A stretch of DNA of 8,035 nucleotides from NCBI GenBank assembly GCA_947456845.1, contig CANGUJ010000164.1, positions 1-8,035 on the forward strand. Reading direction: 5' to 3'. Position numbers and translations under genes: made by a program. The notes beneath the pieces were generated by a model. It saw only the letters and a list, made by a program, of their open reading frames with translations, was not told the origin of the DNA and did not search any database. Source of the stretch: Burkholderiales bacterium (GTDB lineage: Bacteria > Pseudomonadota > Gammaproteobacteria > Burkholderiales > JAEUOS01). This document shows positions 6,269 to 8,035 of this stretch, piece by piece. Numbering within the stretch: the stretch's first letter is position 1; the number at the start of each line of letters is the position of its first letter.

Positions 6269-6336
6269 TGCGGACGCACGGCAAGCCGGTTCCGGCCCTT
6301 GAAACCGCCCCGTCCCGCCGATCCTGACCCGCCCGC
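6269..6336 (+). other. Spacer between the DUF47 gene and pit
   Basis: The spacer has one short perfect inverted repeat, GCCGG-TT-CCGGC (6285-6296), with a loop too short to be a convincing terminator. No promoter and no clear Shine-Dalgarno for pit are visible, so read-through from the upstream gene is the simplest reading. Confidence 0.4.
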
Positions 6337-7359
6337 ATGACCCTCCAGATCCTGCTGTTCCTGATTCTGCTGGCGCTTGCGTTCGACTTCATGAACGGGT
6401 TCCACGACGCCGCCAACTCCATCGCCACGGTGGTGTCCACCGGGGTGCTTAAGCCGCATTGGGCGGTGCTGTGGGCGGCCACCTTCAATTTCATCGCCTA
6501 TTTCCTGTTCCCGCTCAAGGTGGCGGCGACCATCGGCAAGGGCACCATCGACCCTTCCATCGTCGACCATTACGTCATTTTCGGCGCCCTGGTCGGCGCG
6601 GTGACCTGGAACGTGGTCACCTGGCTATACGGGATTCCGTCGAGTTCCTCCCATGCGCTGATCGGCGGATTGGCCGGCGCGGCCGTAGCCAAGGCCGGCA
6701 CCGGCTCCCTGGTGATGGCGGGCATCGGCAAGACCGTCGTGTTCATCGTGTTGTCGCCCATGCTGGGTTTCCTGTTCGGCTCGCTGTTGATGCTGCTGGT
6801 GTCATGGCTGTTTGTCGCGGCTACGCCGCGCAAGGTGGATGGCTGGTTCCGCAAGTTCCAGCTGGTGTCAGCATCACTCTACAGCCTGGGCCACGGCGGC
6901 AACGACGCCCAGAAGACCGCGGGCATCATCTGGATGCTGCTGATCGCGGCGACCGCGGCGCAGCCGGCCGGACTGCCGAACTGGATGCAAGCCACAAGCG
7001 ACCACCTGCCGCACTGGGTGGTGCTGGCGTGCTACCTGACCATCGGCATGGGCACCATGTTCGGCGGCTGGCGTATCGTCAAGACCATGGGCCAGAAAAT
7101 CACGAAATTGAAGCCGGTCGGCGGATTCTGCGCCGAAACCGGCGGCGCGATCACCCTGTTCCTGGCCACCGGCCTGGGCATACCGGTCTCCACCACCCAT
7201 ACCATCACCGGCGCCATCGTCGGCGTCGGTTCGGTGCAAAAACTCTCGGCGGTGCGCTGGGGCGTGGCGGGGAGCATCGTCTGGGCATGGATACTCACCA
7301 TCCCCTGCTCGGCCTTCGTGGCGGGCGTAGCCTGGTACATCGGCACCCGGCTGTTCTGA
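6337..7359 (+). CDS. pit: Pit-family low-affinity inorganic phosphate transporter
   Basis: A 340-aa integral inner-membrane protein with about ten hydrophobic segments, the short bacterial PHO4/Pit form (E. coli PitA is about 500 aa). The inverted duplicated Pit signatures are both present: FMNGFHDAANSIAT at residues 18-31 with GIPSSSSHALIGG at 99-111 in the first half, and LGHGGNDAQKTAGI at 184-197 with GIPVSTTHTITGAIVG at 281-296 in the second half. In the family, the Asp/Asn of the FHDAAN and HGGNDAQ motifs and the Ser/Thr-rich loops coordinate phosphate and the coupling cation; Pit carries metal-phosphate with protons. It follows the DUF47 gene in the common accessory-permease order and ends 111 bases before a convergent gene. 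The ATG gives the standard N terminus directly at the first helix. Confidence 0.96.
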   Translation: MTLQILLFLILLALAFDFMNGFHDAANSIATVVSTGVLKPHWAVLWAATFNFIAYFLFPLKVAATIGKGTIDPSIVDHYVIFGALVGAVTWNVVTWLYGIPSSSSHALIGGLAGAAVAKAGTGSLVMAGIGKTVVFIVLSPMLGFLFGSLLMLLVSWLFVAATPRKVDGWFRKFQLVSASLYSLGHGGNDAQKTAGIIWMLLIAATAAQPAGLPNWMQATSDHLPHWVVLACYLTIGMGTMFGGWRIVKTMGQKITKLKPVGGFCAETGGAITLFLATGLGIPVSTTHTITGAIVGVGSVQKLSAVRWGVAGSIVWAWILTIPCSAFVAGVAWYIGTRLF

Positions 7360-7388
7360 CTGCGCACCGCCACGCTCAGCGGATACGC

Positions 7389-7414
7389 CGGCGAATCGCC
7401 GCCGCAATGCGGCG
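7389..7414. terminator. Two overlapping hairpins between convergent genes
   Basis: CGGCG-AAT-CGCCG (7389-7401) and CGCCGC-AAT-GCGGCG (7400-7414) are each perfect stems with an AAT loop. They share two bases and so compete at that edge. They lie in the 111-base gap between pit and the convergent cupin gene and could slow polymerase from either side, but neither has a T-run. Confidence 0.35.
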
Positions 7415-7428
7415 CGGCAGCACGCGGG

Positions 7429-7456
7429 TCGAAGCGGGCGGGTCTCGAAGCGGGCG
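7429..7456. repeat. Short tandem direct repeat, two copies
   Basis: TCGAAGCGGGCG occurs at 7429-7440 and again at 7445-7456, a 16-base period, and runs into the palindrome GGGCGCGCCC (7452-7461). It lies just past the 3' ends of both neighbouring genes. No function is evident. Confidence 0.6.
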
Positions 7457-7470
7457 CGCCCCGCGCGGAT

Positions 7471-8035
7471 TCAGTGCCGCTTTTCGCGGAAGAGCCCGAG
7501 CTTTTCCTGCGCCGAACGATCCGAGAACCCGAACAGCACGGCGTCGTCCTGCGCGTGATGGGTGTGCTTGAGCCAGCCCGGCACGATGAACACGTCGCGC
7601 GGCTTCCATTGCATCACCTTCTCGCTACCGTCCGGCAGAGTCACCCGGGTTTCGCCCTTGCCCTCCACGCATACGAAGCCCAGCCCGTCGGTGGACTGGT
7701 AGGTGCGCGAGGCGAAGCCCCTGGGCAGCCATTGCATGGTGGTGGCGATGGTCGGCATGGCCCAGTCGCCGCTGGCCGGATTGATGTACTTGAGCTTGTA
7801 GCCGAAGTGCGGGTCGGGATCGCCGGCGCGGCTCATGCGGTACAGAGCGTCCCGGGTGCGCGCGTACGGATAGTTGAAGATCGGCGAGGTGGCGCCGGTC
7901 GGGCGGTAGTCGATCGGCAACAGGCCCGCGCCGTAGCGCGCCAGGGCGTCGCCCTCCGGGCGATTGACCGGATAGCGTTCCTCGTCCCACTCCTCGCGGA
8001 ACTGGCCGTGGAAATGCGCCACCGTCGAGACGTCG
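7471..8035 (-). CDS. Gentisate 1,2-dioxygenase-like bicupin protein, C-terminal part (5' partial)
   Basis: The frame is open through the right edge, so this is the last 187 residues or so of a longer protein; the GTG at 8022 is probably internal. Numbered from that GTG, SPIFNYPYARTRDAL (46-60), LKYINPASGDWAMPTI (77-92), FVCVEGKGETRV (116-127), RDVFIVPGWLKHTHH (142-156) and the ending VLFGFSDR..QEKLGLFRE (162-180) match the C-terminal cupin of gentisate/salicylate 1,2-dioxygenases. Those enzymes open the aromatic ring of gentisate or related hydroxybenzoates with oxygen and Fe(II). The iron-binding histidines belong to the N-terminal cupin, which is outside the window. In the C-terminal cupin seen here the usual H-R-H at the first cupin motif is replaced by S105-R106-T107. 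The exact substrate cannot be told from this half. The gene is convergent with pit. Confidence 0.82.
   Translation of the reverse strand, partial: DVSTVAHFHGQFREEWDEERYPVNRPEGDALARYGAGLLPIDYRPTGATSPIFNYPYARTRDALYRMSRAGDPDPHFGYKLKYINPASGDWAMPTIATTMQWLPRGFASRTYQSTDGLGFVCVEGKGETRVTLPDGSEKVMQWKPRDVFIVPGWLKHTHHAQDDAVLFGFSDRSAQEKLGLFREKRH

Noticed and set aside
6285..6296. GCCGG-TT-CCGGC inverted repeat as a terminator between the DUF47 gene and pit
   Set aside because: The two-base loop cannot close without losing pairs, there is no T-run, and the two genes are normally expressed together.
6459..7571. 370-codon plus-strand open frame inside and past pit
   Set aside because: It is an out-of-frame shadow of pit, rich in His, Arg and Gly, with no recognisable domain.
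1..8035. Mobile elements, CRISPR arrays, tRNA or rRNA genes
   Set aside because: No transposase or integrase sequence, repeat-spacer pattern, cloverleaf or rRNA-like stretch was seen on either strand by eye.

Overview
The window reads as high-GC chromosomal DNA from a betaproteobacterium, most likely of the Burkholderiales. This is inferred from the gene content: a Bug-type (TctC) solute-binding protein, tight gene packing, a DUF47-Pit phosphate pair, a PcfJ-domain protein and an aromatic-ring cupin dioxygenase. I see no mobile element, tRNA, rRNA or CRISPR array.

Region 1 (1-2182, + strand) is the most interesting part. It is a tightly coupled gene string. First comes the C-terminal part of a reductive-dehalogenase-like (RdhA) iron-sulfur protein, cut off at the left edge. 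Its stop overlaps the GTG start of a periplasmic Bug-family binding protein. After 8 bases follows a flavin protein that is recognisably an iodotyrosine-deiodinase (IYD) homologue rather than a generic nitroreductase. So two mechanistically unrelated reductive dehalogenase families and an uptake receptor appear to share one transcript, which suggests a system for capture and dehalogenation of a halogenated aromatic, possibly a halotyrosine or halophenol.

Region 2 (2193-3819, - strand) converges on region 1. It holds an MFS transporter followed downstream by a small cytoplasmic FKBP-type prolyl isomerase that appears to have its own promoter. Region 3 (4030-5523, + strand) is divergent from the MFS gene and encodes a 497-aa PcfJ-domain protein of unknown role, possibly on a near-leaderless transcript.

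Region 4 (5642-7359, + strand) is a phosphate-uptake pair: a PhoU-like DUF47 protein behind a perfect TATAAT hexamer, then a Pit-family low-affinity phosphate permease. Region 5 (7471-8035, - strand) is the C-terminal part of a gentisate 1,2-dioxygenase-like bicupin protein that runs off the right edge. Its ring-cleavage role would fit an aromatic-catabolising lifestyle, but it is over 5 kb from the dehalogenase genes and on the other strand, so a functional link is only a guess. No gene-free stretch exceeds about 210 bases.
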